Shown in pieces: positions 1 to 8,856 of a DNA stretch of 64,000 nt (position 1 is its first letter; each line of letters begins with the position of its first letter). Where the stretch lies: contig NZ_QRGB01000001.1 of assembly GCF_003449035.1 (NCBI RefSeq), forward strand, positions 806,001 to 870,000. The letters run 5' to 3'. The stretch comes from Pedobacter indicus. GTDB taxonomy: Bacteria; Bacteroidota; Bacteroidia; Sphingobacteriales; Sphingobacteriaceae. Below the pieces are notes generated by a model, which worked only from the letters and a program-made list of their open reading frames with translations, was not told where the DNA came from and made no database searches. Position numbers and translations under genes: made by a program.

Positions 1-2
1 TG

Positions 3-101
3 CTGAAGAAAGCTCCTAAATGGAAGCCAGGTATTCAGAATGGCCGTCCGGTACGTGTACAGTTTACCTTGCCGATCCAGTTGAATTTGGCAGCACAATA
101 A
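3..101 (+). CDS. tonB: TonB C-terminal fragment (5' end outside window)
   Basis: The window opens inside a reading frame whose last 32 residues (...WKPGIQNGRPVRVQFTLPIQ...) match the end of the TonB C-terminal domain, the part that contacts the TonB box of outer-membrane receptors. The family couples the proton motive force of ExbB/ExbD to uptake through TonB-dependent receptors, one of which lies at 29116. The stop codon is followed directly by the ATG of the next gene, so the two are probably cotranscribed. Most of the gene, including the membrane anchor, is outside the window. The call rests on the short C-terminal pattern and on the typical Bacteroidota neighbours (PstS-like and TPR proteins). 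Confidence 0.8.
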   Translation: MKKAPKWKPGIQNGRPVRVQFTLPIQLNLAAQ

Positions 102-344
102 ATGTTGAATAGAAATAATATTCATAATGATAGAAGACAGAAATCGCCCGCAAAGCGATTTCTGTCACTTTTAGGGCTATTCATGTTCGCCCTGTACTTT
201 GTATTGGGTTTGATCATTATCTTCTGGTCCGACTTCCCAATCGAGATGGACAGCACCTACCGTATACTTTTTGGGGTAGTTTTAATTGTCTATTCCTTTC
301 TCCGCTTTGCCCGACTATGGAGCAATCGTGTTAATGAGCTATAA
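102..344 (+). CDS. Small two-TM membrane protein downstream of tonB
   Basis: An 80-residue protein with a basic N-terminus (about residues 1-20), a first hydrophobic segment (about 22-43), a short loop with SDFPIEMDST, and a second segment (about 52-68). The ATG directly follows the tonB stop codon, so translational coupling is likely. Small proteins of this kind occur between tonB and a PstS-like gene in related genomes, from memory, but I know no assigned function. Its position suggests a role with the Ton system or envelope; that is inference from context only. Confidence 0.75.
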   Translation: MLNRNNIHNDRRQKSPAKRFLSLLGLFMFALYFVLGLIIIFWSDFPIEMDSTYRILFGVVLIVYSFLRFARLWSNRVNEL

Positions 345-421
345 ATAATTAATTTTATGGATTTCGCAGTAAAGATGCATCTATGTTAAATAATGTTAAT
401 TAATCACTAAAATTTTAGCTT

Positions 422-1351
422 GTGTCCTTGAACTTCATAAAAAAAAATGCATATTTGTTAGTGGCGTTTGTCATTTGTTTGGCCATAGTTAGCTGTAGTC
501 AATCTCCACAAAAAGATAAAAAGGAGGTGCACACGATTCTAACGGGCAGGTTGACGATGGTGGTGGATGAAAGTCTTGAACCCATTGTCGAAGATCAGAT
601 GATTGTTTTCGAACACACATATGTTGATGCAGATATTACGTTGAAAAGTGAGCCCGAGAAGCGCGCTGTTAATTCGTTATTAAATGACTCGGTGAAAGTC
701 GCTGTTCTTGCGAGAAAGCTGACTGAAGACGAGCGGAAGTTCTTTGAAGCGAAAAAAATTATACCCCGGGAGGCGAGGTTTGCGACAGACGGTGTTGCCT
801 TGATTGCTAACAGAAGCAGTAATGATTCTACCGTTCATGTCGACGACATAATCAAGAAACTCCGCGGTGAAGACACTGATTTGAGTACTTTGGTGTTTGA
901 TAATCCAAATTCTAGTACTGTAAGGTACTTGCAGGAGTTAGCCGGTATTGATCAGCTACCGGAGGATGGGGTTTATGCGTTGAGTTCCAACGCTGATGTG
1001 ATTCGATATGTGTATGAAAATACACATGCGATCGGTGTAATTGGTATTAATTGGATTTTTCAACCAGATCCAGAGCTGAAAGATTTTGTTGAAGGGGTAA
1101 AGATATTAGGGGTTAAAAATCAGACAGGTAGTAAAGGCGACGATGATTTTTACAAACCTTCACAAACGAACCTGGCCCTTGGTACCTATCCTTTGGCTCG
1201 TGATTTGTATATTATCAACTGTCAGGGCATTAAAGGGCTGGGACTAGGTTTCTCGGCTTTTTTGACCGGGGAGAGAGGACAGAGAATTGTCCTGAAGTCG
1301 GGTTTAATGCCCGATAGTATCCCTCCTCGAGAGATTAACATTATAGAATAA
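422..1351 (+). CDS. PstS-like substrate-binding lipoprotein
   Basis: A 309-residue protein with a lipoprotein signal peptide: basic start, hydrophobic core and lipobox AIVSC with Cys at residue 25. The mature part looks like a type II periplasmic binding fold of the PstS-like class (RLTMVVDESLEPIVEDQM near the start, then LVFDNPNSSTVRYLQEL and a C-terminal YPLARDLYIINCQ...FLTGERGQRIVLKSGLMP, typical of phosphate-binding relatives). No pstCAB genes are nearby, so it may not serve phosphate import; in Bacteroidota such proteins often accompany exbB-exbD-tonB and a TPR gene. The start is a GTG at 422, needed to keep the signal peptide complete. Ligand unknown. Confidence 0.85.
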   Translation: MSLNFIKKNAYLLVAFVICLAIVSCSQSPQKDKKEVHTILTGRLTMVVDESLEPIVEDQMIVFEHTYVDADITLKSEPEKRAVNSLLNDSVKVAVLARKLTEDERKFFEAKKIIPREARFATDGVALIANRSSNDSTVHVDDIIKKLRGEDTDLSTLVFDNPNSSTVRYLQELAGIDQLPEDGVYALSSNADVIRYVYENTHAIGVIGINWIFQPDPELKDFVEGVKILGVKNQTGSKGDDDFYKPSQTNLALGTYPLARDLYIINCQGIKGLGLGFSAFLTGERGQRIVLKSGLMPDSIPPREINIIE

Positions 1352-1382
1352 ATAAATTTAAATTAATTGAATAAGAATTAGA

Positions 1383-3104
1383 ATGAAAATGAAGAAAGCA
1401 ATAAACATAGGTTTAGCTCTGTCTTTTGTAGCTTCGGGTGCCTTTGCTCAGAGCTTGGATGACGCGAAAACTGCTATTAAAGAAGAGCAGTACGCTGAAG
1501 CCAAAAGTATTTTAGAGAATTTGGTGCAGACGAAGAGCAAGGATGGGGATAATTATTACTATTTAGGAACAATTTATCTGACTTCTGGTTATTTGGATTC
1601 TGCGAAAACGGTATTTGACCAAGGGCTTGCTGCTGATTCGAAAAATGCCATTAACAACGTTGGTATCGGAGCCATTCAGTTCTTGAATGGGGATGCGACA
1701 GCGGCTGATGCTACTTTCAAAGATGTAGAGAGCAGTATTAAAAGAAGGGATTATGAAGAGTTACTTGAGATTGGAAAGGCTTATTTAAGAGGAGAGAAAC
1801 CTGATTACAATAAAGCGATTGAATATCTAAATAAAGCAAAAGAAAAAGAGGACGAAGACGCGGAAGTTTCGTTGCAGTTAGGGAATGCGTATTTTGGATT
1901 GGGGGATAATAGTAACGCGTTTGTTAACTATCGTGATGCCGTTGATTTGGATAATTCCCTTATTAACGCACAAGTACAGATGGCGGTGATCAGTAAAGAG
2001 GCATATGCTTTTCAAGAAGCATCTACAGCGTTGAAAGAAATTGCCGCACAACATCCTGAATTTGCACCGACTTATCGTGAGTTGGCGGAAACATACTACT
2101 TATGGTCAAGACGGTCAACAACCGTAGAGGATTACGATGCAAAACTGAAAGAGGCATTGGAGCACTATAAAAAGTATATGGACCTAACGGATTATTCGTT
2201 AGACTCACGTATGCGTTATGCTGACTTCTTGATTTTAGCGAAGGATTATGAGACCCTAGAGGTTCAGGCCAATGAAATGGCGAAAATTGATAAAATGAAC
2301 CCTCGTATCTTGCGTTATTTGGGTTACGCTGCTTATGAAAATGGCAATTATGCGGAGAGTAAACGCGGACTTGAAGAGTTCATGTCAAAAGTTGAACCGG
2401 AGCGTTTAATTGCGCGTGACTATATGTTCTTAGGTTTAGCAGATTTGCGTTTAGCAACTGATACGGTTTCCAAAACCATGGATGAAACTTTAGTTAATGA
2501 AGCGGTTCAGAATTTAGAAAAATCTGTGAAGTCTGATTCGTTAATCGCGGAAGACTTGAACGAGATCGGTATGGAGATATTCAAAGCTGGTCAATATGGA
2601 GCTGCAGCTAAAGTGTTCGAAGTAGCGACATTGAATCCAGAATCGAAGAACTATGTGGTGGATCTATTTTATTTAGGTTATGCAAATTATTTTGATTACG
2701 TTACTCGTATCAATGATGAGGTTAAACCTGAAAAGGAATTATTAGAGAAAGCTGACGCTGCCTTTGCGAAGGTAACAGAAGAAGTACCAACAACTGAAGC
2801 GGCTTATCTATACCGCGCCAAAGCAACACGTCTATTAGATGATGCAGAGTCTCCAGAAGGGTTATTTGTTCCGCATTATGAGAAATATATTGAGGTGGTA
2901 ACCGAAAAAGGTCAAGACGCTGTAAATCAAAATAAACAGGCAATGGTTGAAGCTTACAATGTAAATGGAGCATTCTATTCAATGAGCGGCGACTATGAGA
3001 AGGCTCGTGAAAACTTCAGAAGTACGTTGGAGCTAGACCCTGCAAATGAGTACGCTGCTCAAGCGTTGGAAAACTTGCAGCCGTCTCAGGCACCAGCACA
3101 ATAA
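1383..3104 (+). CDS. Periplasmic TPR-repeat protein
   Basis: A 573-residue protein with a Sec signal peptide (MKMKKAINIGLALSFVASGAFA, cleavage before QS) and tetratricopeptide-like helical repeats over nearly its whole length, for example DNYYYLGTIYLTSGYLDSAK, AEVSLQLGNAYFGLGDNSNA and a last repeat YSMSGDYEKARENFRSTLELDP. It ends in a short Pro/Gln-rich tail. TPR arrays are protein-protein interaction scaffolds; no enzymatic motif is visible. It follows the PstS-like gene by 31 bases and precedes a strong terminator, so it is probably the last gene of the ton-associated operon. Its partner is unknown. Confidence 0.88.
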   Translation: MKMKKAINIGLALSFVASGAFAQSLDDAKTAIKEEQYAEAKSILENLVQTKSKDGDNYYYLGTIYLTSGYLDSAKTVFDQGLAADSKNAINNVGIGAIQFLNGDATAADATFKDVESSIKRRDYEELLEIGKAYLRGEKPDYNKAIEYLNKAKEKEDEDAEVSLQLGNAYFGLGDNSNAFVNYRDAVDLDNSLINAQVQMAVISKEAYAFQEASTALKEIAAQHPEFAPTYRELAETYYLWSRRSTTVEDYDAKLKEALEHYKKYMDLTDYSLDSRMRYADFLILAKDYETLEVQANEMAKIDKMNPRILRYLGYAAYENGNYAESKRGLEEFMSKVEPERLIARDYMFLGLADLRLATDTVSKTMDETLVNEAVQNLEKSVKSDSLIAEDLNEIGMEIFKAGQYGAAAKVFEVATLNPESKNYVVDLFYLGYANYFDYVTRINDEVKPEKELLEKADAAFAKVTEEVPTTEAAYLYRAKATRLLDDAESPEGLFVPHYEKYIEVVTEKGQDAVNQNKQAMVEAYNVNGAFYSMSGDYEKARENFRSTLELDPANEYAAQALENLQPSQAPAQ

Positions 3105-3125
3105 GACAGAATTTTAGCTAATGAG

Positions 3126-3161
3126 AAAAGCGTCAGTAACTTAGGTTGTTGGCGCTTTTTT
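3126..3161 (+). terminator. Intrinsic terminator after the TPR gene
   Basis: A 15-bp stem (3126-3140 with 3145-3159), all positions paired with three G-U pairs, and a four-base TTAG loop. The 3' arm ends in a T-run (3156-3161). It lies 21 bases after the TPR stop codon and separates that operon from nuoA. Confidence 0.88.
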
Positions 3162-3173
3162 CATAAAAATATG

Positions 3174-3181
3174 TATATTTG
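3174..3181 (+). promoter_or_regulatory. -7 element (TATATTTG) of the nuo operon
   Basis: TATATTTG matches the Bacteroidota -7 consensus TAnnTTTG and lies 28 bases before the nuoA ATG, just after the upstream terminator. A TTG at 3149-3151 could be the -33 element, but the 22-base spacer is a little long. It is the only good promoter candidate before the 14 nuo genes. Confidence 0.65.
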
Positions 3182-3209
3182 ACCGTAACTATTTATCTGG
3201 GAAATTATT

Positions 3210-3590
3210 ATGGAAAATGAGGTTGTAAGTACGTCTGCGAATTACCTGCCGATTCTTTTTCAAATCATTGTCGCTGCCGGATTTGGTATCACAACCATCG
3301 TTGCTACGCATTTGATCGGGCCGAAGGTCCGTACAGAAAATAAGTTGTCAGCTTTTGAATCTGGCGTGGAAGTGATCGGTAACGCTCGGCAACCCTTTTC
3401 AATTAAATATTTCATGGTTGCGATCTTATTCGTGATCTTTGATATCGAGGTAATCTTTATGTACCCGTGGGCTGTTAATTTCAGAGAGTTTGGGATAAAC
3501 GGACTTATCGAGATGTTCGTTTTCATGGGGTTATTGTTACTTGGATTTATCTACGTAATTAAGAAGAAAGCGCTAAATTGGGATGAATAG
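3210..3590 (+). CDS. nuoA: NADH-quinone oxidoreductase subunit A
   Basis: A 126-residue membrane subunit of complex I with three hydrophobic segments (about 12-35, 66-86 and 97-117). The conserved ESGVE segment in the first loop and FLIFDIEVIFMYPW-like sequence (here ILFVIFDIEVIFMYPWA) at about residues 70-86 are hallmarks of NuoA/ND3. It sits at the junction between the peripheral arm and the membrane arm. First gene of the nuoA-N operon, directly after a terminator and a -7 element; length is normal for the family. Confidence 0.97.
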   Translation: MENEVVSTSANYLPILFQIIVAAGFGITTIVATHLIGPKVRTENKLSAFESGVEVIGNARQPFSIKYFMVAILFVIFDIEVIFMYPWAVNFREFGINGLIEMFVFMGLLLLGFIYVIKKKALNWDE

Positions 3591-3621
3591 CTTTGTGGCT
3601 TTTTAGAAGAAAGGAAACAGA

Positions 3622-4179
3622 ATGAGTGATATCAAGTTAGGATCGCCGCCACCAGGCGTAGAAGGGGCTGGTTTTTTTGCCACATCATTGGATAAAGTAA
3701 TCGGTCTGGCAAGAGCTAATTCCTTATGGCCTTTGCCTTTTGCCACGTCTTGTTGTGGTATTGAGTTTATGGCGACGATGGGGGCAGACTATGATCTGGC
3801 ACGTTTCGGAGCGGAAAGGCCGAGTTTCTCGCCCCGGCAGTCGGATATGCTTTTGGTTATGGGTACCATTGCAAAAAAGATGGCGCCGGTACTGAAGCAG
3901 GTGTATACGCAGATGGCCGAGCCTCGTTGGGTCATTGCGGTAGGGGCATGCGCTAGCAGTGGCGGTATTTTTGATACCTATTCTGTATTGCAGGGTATCG
4001 ATGAAATTATTCCTGTTGATGTATATGTGCCTGGGTGCCCACCAAGACCAGAGGCTATTTTGGACGGAATTATGCAGCTTCAGGAGATTGTGAAGAATGA
4101 ATCACTAAATAGAAGAAACTCGCCGGAATATAAAGCTCTTTTAGAGCGATATGGAATTCAAACTTTGATTGAGAAATGA
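3622..4179 (+). CDS. nuoB: NADH-quinone oxidoreductase subunit B (N2 cluster)
   Basis: A 185-residue peripheral subunit that holds the terminal 4Fe-4S cluster N2, which passes electrons to quinone. The four ligands are visible: tandem Cys44-Cys45 (SCCGIEF), Cys110 (VGACASSGG) and Cys139 ([10 protein letters not shown]). It overlaps the nuoC start by four bases (ATGA), consistent with coupled translation. A purine-rich stretch (GAAAGGAAA) precedes the ATG. The C-terminal tail ([13 protein letters not shown]) is a family feature in Bacteroidota. Confidence 0.98.
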   Translation: MSDIKLGSPPPGVEGAGFFATSLDKVIGLARANSLWPLPFATSCCGIEFMATMGADYDLARFGAERPSFSPRQSDMLLVMGTIAKKMAPVLKQVYTQMAEPRWVIAVGACASSGGIFDTYSVLQGIDEIIPVDVYVPGCPPRPEAILDGIMQLQEIVKNESLNRRNSPEYKALLERYGIQTLIEK

Positions 4180-4679
4180 GCAAACTAGATAACAAGGTAC
4201 TTTTTTCTCGGTTGCAGGAGAGGTTTGGGGATCTGATCAGTAATGAAACAGAACCGTACGGATTGTTAACTGTAGAAACTCAAAAGGCAAATATTATTGA
4301 AGTACTGGAATACTTGAAGAAAGACGAAGATCTCCAGTTTATTTATTTGACGGATATTACGGCCGTTCATTACCCCGAACAGGAATTATCTATTGCGGTG
4401 GTTTATCATCTTCATAGTTTTGTGCACAATGTACGGGTCAGGATCAAGGTTTATATTGACGGCCAAAACCCGATAATTCCGTCGGCAACACTTCTTTGGA
4501 AGGGAGCCGACTGGATGGAAAGAGAAACGTACGATTTCTTCGGTGTTCGTTTTCAAGGTCATCCAAACCTGCAGCGTATTCTTAATGTAGACGATATGGA
4601 TGTGTTTCCGATGAGAAAAGAATATCCTCTGGAAGATCCTAACCGCGTAGATAAGAAAGATTATTTCTTCGGACGTTAA
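4176..4679 (+). CDS. nuoC: NADH-quinone oxidoreductase subunit C
   Basis: A 167-residue 30-kDa subunit of complex I. The signature [20 protein letters not shown] followed by [11 protein letters not shown] near residues 133-155 is characteristic. It is separate from nuoD, unlike the fused NuoCD of enterobacteria. The ATG overlaps the nuoB stop codon. It has no cofactor and helps form the quinone module with NuoB and NuoD. Confidence 0.97.
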   Translation: MSKLDNKVLFSRLQERFGDLISNETEPYGLLTVETQKANIIEVLEYLKKDEDLQFIYLTDITAVHYPEQELSIAVVYHLHSFVHNVRVRIKVYIDGQNPIIPSATLLWKGADWMERETYDFFGVRFQGHPNLQRILNVDDMDVFPMRKEYPLEDPNRVDKKDYFFGR

Positions 4680-4690
4680 TTTTAGAATCT

Positions 4691-5926
4691 ATGGCCAACC
4701 CGATAACGAAAATTACATCTAATAAACCAGTTCTTACCGATAATGACCCACAAGAAGAACTGATAACCCTGAATTTGGGTCCCACACACCCTGCAACGCA
4801 TGGAGTGTTCCAGAATGTTCTTCAAATGGATGGCGAACGGATCGTTAGCGGCGTTTCGACGATTGGATACATTCATAGAGCTTTTGAAAAGATCGCTGAG
4901 CACCGACCTTTTTATCAAATTACGCCATTGACCGATAGGCTTAATTACTGTTCATCACCAATTAACAATATGGGGTGGCATATGACGGTGGAAAAACTGT
5001 TGGAAATTGAGATGCCGAAACGTGTTGATTATATGCGTGTAATCATCATGGAGCTTGCGCGCATCACCGATCATATTATATGCAACGGTATATTAGGTGT
5101 AGACACAGGTGCTTTTTCGGGCTTCTTATACGTTATGCATGAGCGTGAAAAAATCTATGAGATTTATGAAGAGATCTGTGGCTCGCGTTTGACAACCAAT
5201 ATTGGTAGAATCGGGGGTTTTGAACGTGATTTTAACGAATCTGTATTTGCTAAGATACGTGCTTTCTTGAAGCGCTTTCCGCCTGTACTTGACGAATTTA
5301 CTGAGTTGTTTGATCGTAATCGCATTTTTATAGAGAGAACTTCGGGTGTTGCGGCTGTTGATACAGCGACCGCATTGGATTATAGCTGGAGTGGGCCATT
5401 GTTACGAGCAACCGGATTGGATTATGATGTGAGGGTTATGGAACCTTATTCATCTTATGAGGAATTTGACTTTGAAATTCCGGTTGGCACCAATGGCGAC
5501 GTGTACGATCGCTATATGGTCCGTAACGAGGAAATGCGTCAAAGCATGCGGATTATAGAGCAAGCACTCGATAAGATAGAAAAGGAACCTGCTGGTATTT
5601 TCCATGCAGATGTACCGGAGTATTATTTGCCTCCGAAAGAGAAGGTCTATAATAATATGGAGGCGTTGATCTACCATTTTAAAATTGTTATGGGTGAAGT
5701 CGATACTCCGAAGTCGGAAGTCTATCATGCGGTTGAAGGAGCTAACGGGGAGTTGGGCTTTTACTTAATTAATGATGGCGGGAGATCTCCCTACCGGTTG
5801 CACTTCCGTAGACCGTCTTTTATTAATTATTCGATGTACGCACCGATGAGTAGGGGAATGCTACTTTCTGATGCGATTATAAATATGAGTAGTTTAAATG
5901 TAATAGCAGGAGAATTAGATGCTTAG
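4691..5926 (+). CDS. nuoD: NADH-quinone oxidoreductase subunit D
   Basis: A 411-residue 49-kDa subunit, related to the large subunit of NiFe hydrogenases, that forms much of the quinone-binding site. Recognisable motifs are LNLGPTHPATHGVFQNVLQMDGE with the conserved histidines near the start, HRAFEKIAEHRPFYQ, DRLNYCSSP and the C-terminal GELGFYLINDGGRSPYRLHFRRPSF. The last eight bases overlap nuoE, whose start lies within the 3' end here next to AGGAGAA. Confidence 0.98.
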   Translation: MANPITKITSNKPVLTDNDPQEELITLNLGPTHPATHGVFQNVLQMDGERIVSGVSTIGYIHRAFEKIAEHRPFYQITPLTDRLNYCSSPINNMGWHMTVEKLLEIEMPKRVDYMRVIIMELARITDHIICNGILGVDTGAFSGFLYVMHEREKIYEIYEEICGSRLTTNIGRIGGFERDFNESVFAKIRAFLKRFPPVLDEFTELFDRNRIFIERTSGVAAVDTATALDYSWSGPLLRATGLDYDVRVMEPYSSYEEFDFEIPVGTNGDVYDRYMVRNEEMRQSMRIIEQALDKIEKEPAGIFHADVPEYYLPPKEKVYNNMEALIYHFKIVMGEVDTPKSEVYHAVEGANGELGFYLINDGGRSPYRLHFRRPSFINYSMYAPMSRGMLLSDAIINMSSLNVIAGELDA

Positions 5927-6431
5927 CGTAAATAATACTGAAGAAATTGAATTCCCACATGAGCTACTGGCTCGGTTTGGTGAAATTGTTTCCCGATATC
6001 CTGAAGGGATGCAGAAATCTGCTCTGCTACCGATTTTACATGAGGTACAGGCTGTTTATAATTGGCTCAGTACGCCGATGATGGACAAGGTGGCTGATTA
6101 TTTGGGAATACAAGCGATAGAGGTGTATGAAGTAGCTACGTTCTATACAATGTTTTTGCTTAAACCCTCTGGTAGGTATGTGTTAGATGTGTGCCGGACA
6201 GGACCATGTTGTTTGGTGGGAGCAGAGAAAATTATGCAGCACATTGAGCAGCGTCTGGGTGTTAAAGAAGGTGAAGTGACCGAAGACGGTATGTTTAGCT
6301 GGAGGGGGGTCGAATGTTTAGCAGCGTGTGGTGGGGGACCAGTATTGCAGATAGGACCCGAGTATACTTATTATGAAAATTTAACAGAAGAAAGTGTTGA
6401 TCAGTTAATCGATGAGTTAAGAAATAAATAG
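5919..6431 (+). CDS. nuoE: NADH-quinone oxidoreductase subunit E (2Fe-2S)
   Basis: A 170-residue thioredoxin-like 2Fe-2S subunit of the NADH-oxidising module. The four ligands fit the C-x4-C...C-x3-C pattern: Cys92, Cys97, Cys133 and Cys137. The helical N-terminal segment with AVYNWLSTPMMDKVADYL and EVYEVATFYTMF is typical. It overlaps nuoD by eight bases and lies eight bases before nuoF; with nuoF and nuoG it shows that this complex I has the full NADH dehydrogenase module. Confidence 0.97.
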   Translation: MLSVNNTEEIEFPHELLARFGEIVSRYPEGMQKSALLPILHEVQAVYNWLSTPMMDKVADYLGIQAIEVYEVATFYTMFLLKPSGRYVLDVCRTGPCCLVGAEKIMQHIEQRLGVKEGEVTEDGMFSWRGVECLAACGGGPVLQIGPEYTYYENLTEESVDQLIDELRNK

Positions 6432-6439
6432 AGGGAAAG

Positions 6440-7792
6440 ATGGCACGTAAAATATTATTGGAAGATATTAATGAACCGGGAATAAACACCTTCGAGGTTT
6501 ATCGGAAGAAGGGAGGCTATCGTGCTGTTGAAAAGGCTTTGAAAACAATGAGCCCTGACCAGGTGGTGGAAGAAGTGAAAACATCGGGTTTGCGAGGTAG
6601 AGGTGGAGCAGGCTTTCCCACAGGGATGAAATGGAGCTTTTTGGCAAAGCCTGAAGGTGTGCCCAGGTATTTGGTCTGCAATGCCGATGAATCTGAGCCG
6701 GGAACCTTCAAAGATCGTTACCTGATGACTTACAAGCCTCACATTCTCATCGAGGGCATGATTATTTCCAGCTATGCATTGGGGGCAAATACATCTTATA
6801 TCTATGTGAGGGGTGAAATGATGCCACAGATTCGTATTCTGGAACATGCTATTGCTGAAGCGAAAGCAAACGGGTTTTTAGGGAAAGATATTTTAGGGTC
6901 TGGCTATGATCTTGAAATTTATGTGCACCCAGGTGGAGGTGCTTATATATGTGGGGAGGAAACAGCTCTATTAGAGTCATTGGAAGGGAAAAGAGGAAAC
7001 CCAAGGATCAAACCTCCGTTTCCTGCAGTTGCAGGTTTATATAACCGACCAACTGTTGTCAATAATGTCGAATCTATTGCTACGACTGTTCCTATCATTA
7101 ATGAGGGTGGAGCTGAATATGCGAAAATAGGTATTGGTCGGAGTACAGGAACAAAGTTAATTTCAGCAGGTGGCAATGTAGCTAAGCCGGGTGTATATGA
7201 GATAGAGCTTGGCTTGCCTGTTGAAGAATTTATTTATTCTGACGAATATTGTGGAGGGATAGCTAATGGGAAGCGCCTGAAAGCTGTGGTAGCGGGAGGT
7301 TCTTCTGTTCCGATCTTGCCTGCAAATCTTATCTTGAAAACAGCGGCTGGGGAGGCACGGTTAATGAGTTATGAATCTTTGGCCGATGGCGGTTTCGAAA
7401 GTGGAACCATGTTGGGGTCAGGCGGTTTTATTGCCTTTGATGAAGACCAGTGTATTGTGAGAAATACCTGGAACTTTACTCGTTTTTATCATCATGAGAG
7501 TTGCGGACAATGTTCGCCGTGCAGAGAAGGGACGGGGTGGATGGATAAAGTGTTATATAATATCGAGCATGGAAAGGGGAAATATAGTGATATCGACTTG
7601 TTGGTTAATGTCGCTAAGAACATAGAAGGAAATACCATTTGTCCATTAGGTGATGCAGCTGCTTGGCCAGTTGCCAGCGCGATCAGGCATTTTAGAGACG
7701 AATTTGAATGGCATGTTAGTAATCCGGATGAGTCGCAAACCCGTAATTTCGGTTTGGCACACTATGCAGATGAATTAAGTCCGGCCGAATAG
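6440..7792 (+). CDS. nuoF: NADH-quinone oxidoreductase subunit F (NADH/FMN)
   Basis: A 450-residue subunit that binds NADH and FMN and passes electrons to cluster N3. It shows the glycine-rich GLRGRGGAGFPTG nucleotide loop (residues 50-62), NADESEPGTFKDR (81-93), GGGAYICGEETALLESLEG (165-183) and the 4Fe-4S ligands Cys355, Cys358, Cys361 (ESCGQCSPCREG) and Cys401 (TICPLGDAAAWP). Length is normal. It is preceded by GAGGGAAAG, one of the few SD-like stretches in the operon. Confidence 0.98.
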   Translation: MARKILLEDINEPGINTFEVYRKKGGYRAVEKALKTMSPDQVVEEVKTSGLRGRGGAGFPTGMKWSFLAKPEGVPRYLVCNADESEPGTFKDRYLMTYKPHILIEGMIISSYALGANTSYIYVRGEMMPQIRILEHAIAEAKANGFLGKDILGSGYDLEIYVHPGGGAYICGEETALLESLEGKRGNPRIKPPFPAVAGLYNRPTVVNNVESIATTVPIINEGGAEYAKIGIGRSTGTKLISAGGNVAKPGVYEIELGLPVEEFIYSDEYCGGIANGKRLKAVVAGGSSVPILPANLILKTAAGEARLMSYESLADGGFESGTMLGSGGFIAFDEDQCIVRNTWNFTRFYHHESCGQCSPCREGTGWMDKVLYNIEHGKGKYSDIDLLVNVAKNIEGNTICPLGDAAAWPVASAIRHFRDEFEWHVSNPDESQTRNFGLAHYADELSPAE

Positions 7793-7827
7793 AAAGAATA
7801 AGAATTTAATAGCTAAATACATAGGCT

Positions 7828-8838
7828 ATGACGGAAGAAAAAATAAAAGTAACAATAGATGGGATCCTGGTTGAGGTGGCTCCGGGAACAACGATCATGA
7901 ATGCTGCACGTCAAATCGGAGGAGATATTGTTCCGCCGGCAATGTGCTATTATTCAACACTGGATGGTAGTGGAGGGAAGTGCAGAACCTGTTTGGTAAA
8001 AGTGAGTAAGGGTTCGGAGAAAGATCCGAGGCCGATGCCTAAATTGGTAGCATCTTGCAGAACGGGGGTGATGGATGGGATGGAAGTGCAAAATATTACC
8101 TCTCCGGAAGTAATTGAAGCTCGGAGAGGCGTGGTAGAGTTTCTTTTAATCAATCATCCATTGGATTGCCCTGTCTGTGATCAAGCGGGTGAATGTCATC
8201 TGCAAGATTTAAGTTATGAGCATGGACTAGAGAATACTCGCTATGATTTTGAACGACGGACTTTCGATAAGATCGATATTGGCGACAAAATAAAGTTGCA
8301 CATGACTCGCTGTATTTTGTGTTACCGTTGTGTGATGGTAGCTGATCAGATTACAGACAATCGTGTTCATGGTGTGTTGGGGAGAGGTGACGCTGCTGAA
8401 ATATCAACCTATATCAGCAAAGCGGTTGATAATGATTTTTCGGGGAATATGATTGATGTTTGTCCGGTAGGGGCTCTAACCGACCGAACATTCCGGTTTA
8501 AAAACCGTGTATGGTTCACGAAACCGGTAGAAGCTCACCGGGATTGTCCGACCTGTTCGGGTAAAGTAACTCTGTGGTATAAAGGTGAAGAGGTGCTACG
8601 TGTTACGGGTAGAAAAGATGAGTTTGGAGAAGTTAAAGATTTTATCTGCAATGAATGTAGATTCGACAAAAAGGAAACATCAGATTGGATAATCGAGGGG
8701 CCAAAAAAAGTAAAGAACACCTCAGTAATTTCTGCCAATCATTATGAACAACTTGTGCCGAAGCCTGTAATAAAGAAGAATCTGACTCTCCAAGAAGGAA
8801 ATATAAAACAATTACAACGTTCTGAGAAATTAAAATAG
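7828..8838 (+). CDS. nuoG: Short NADH-quinone oxidoreductase subunit G
   Basis: A 336-residue iron-sulfur subunit, far shorter than NuoG of Escherichia coli (about 900 residues). Visible cluster sites in order: 2Fe-2S ligands Cys40, Cys52, Cys55, Cys77; His110, Cys114, Cys117, Cys123; Cys162, Cys165, Cys168, Cys212; and a last pair of CxxC motifs, Cys240/243 and Cys274/277, at the place of the 4Fe-4S domain that begins molybdopterin oxidoreductases. The large molybdopterin-like C-terminal domain is absent. The frame is open and the stop is followed 18 bases later by nuoH, so this is not a visible frameshift; short NuoG proteins are, from memory, usual in this group. Confidence 0.94.
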   Translation: MTEEKIKVTIDGILVEVAPGTTIMNAARQIGGDIVPPAMCYYSTLDGSGGKCRTCLVKVSKGSEKDPRPMPKLVASCRTGVMDGMEVQNITSPEVIEARRGVVEFLLINHPLDCPVCDQAGECHLQDLSYEHGLENTRYDFERRTFDKIDIGDKIKLHMTRCILCYRCVMVADQITDNRVHGVLGRGDAAEISTYISKAVDNDFSGNMIDVCPVGALTDRTFRFKNRVWFTKPVEAHRDCPTCSGKVTLWYKGEEVLRVTGRKDEFGEVKDFICNECRFDKKETSDWIIEGPKKVKNTSVISANHYEQLVPKPVIKKNLTLQEGNIKQLQRSEKLK

Positions 8839-8856
8839 TTAAGCCACGAAGAAAAT

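Noticed and set aside
422-1351. Phosphate-uptake (pst) operon
   Set aside because: Only a PstS-like binding protein is present, without pstC, pstA, pstB or phoU; the context is ton-associated.
7828-8838. A frameshifted or truncated nuoG pseudogene
   Set aside because: The frame is clean, all early cluster ligands are present, nuoH follows at normal spacing, and the sequence after the stop does not continue a molybdopterin domain.
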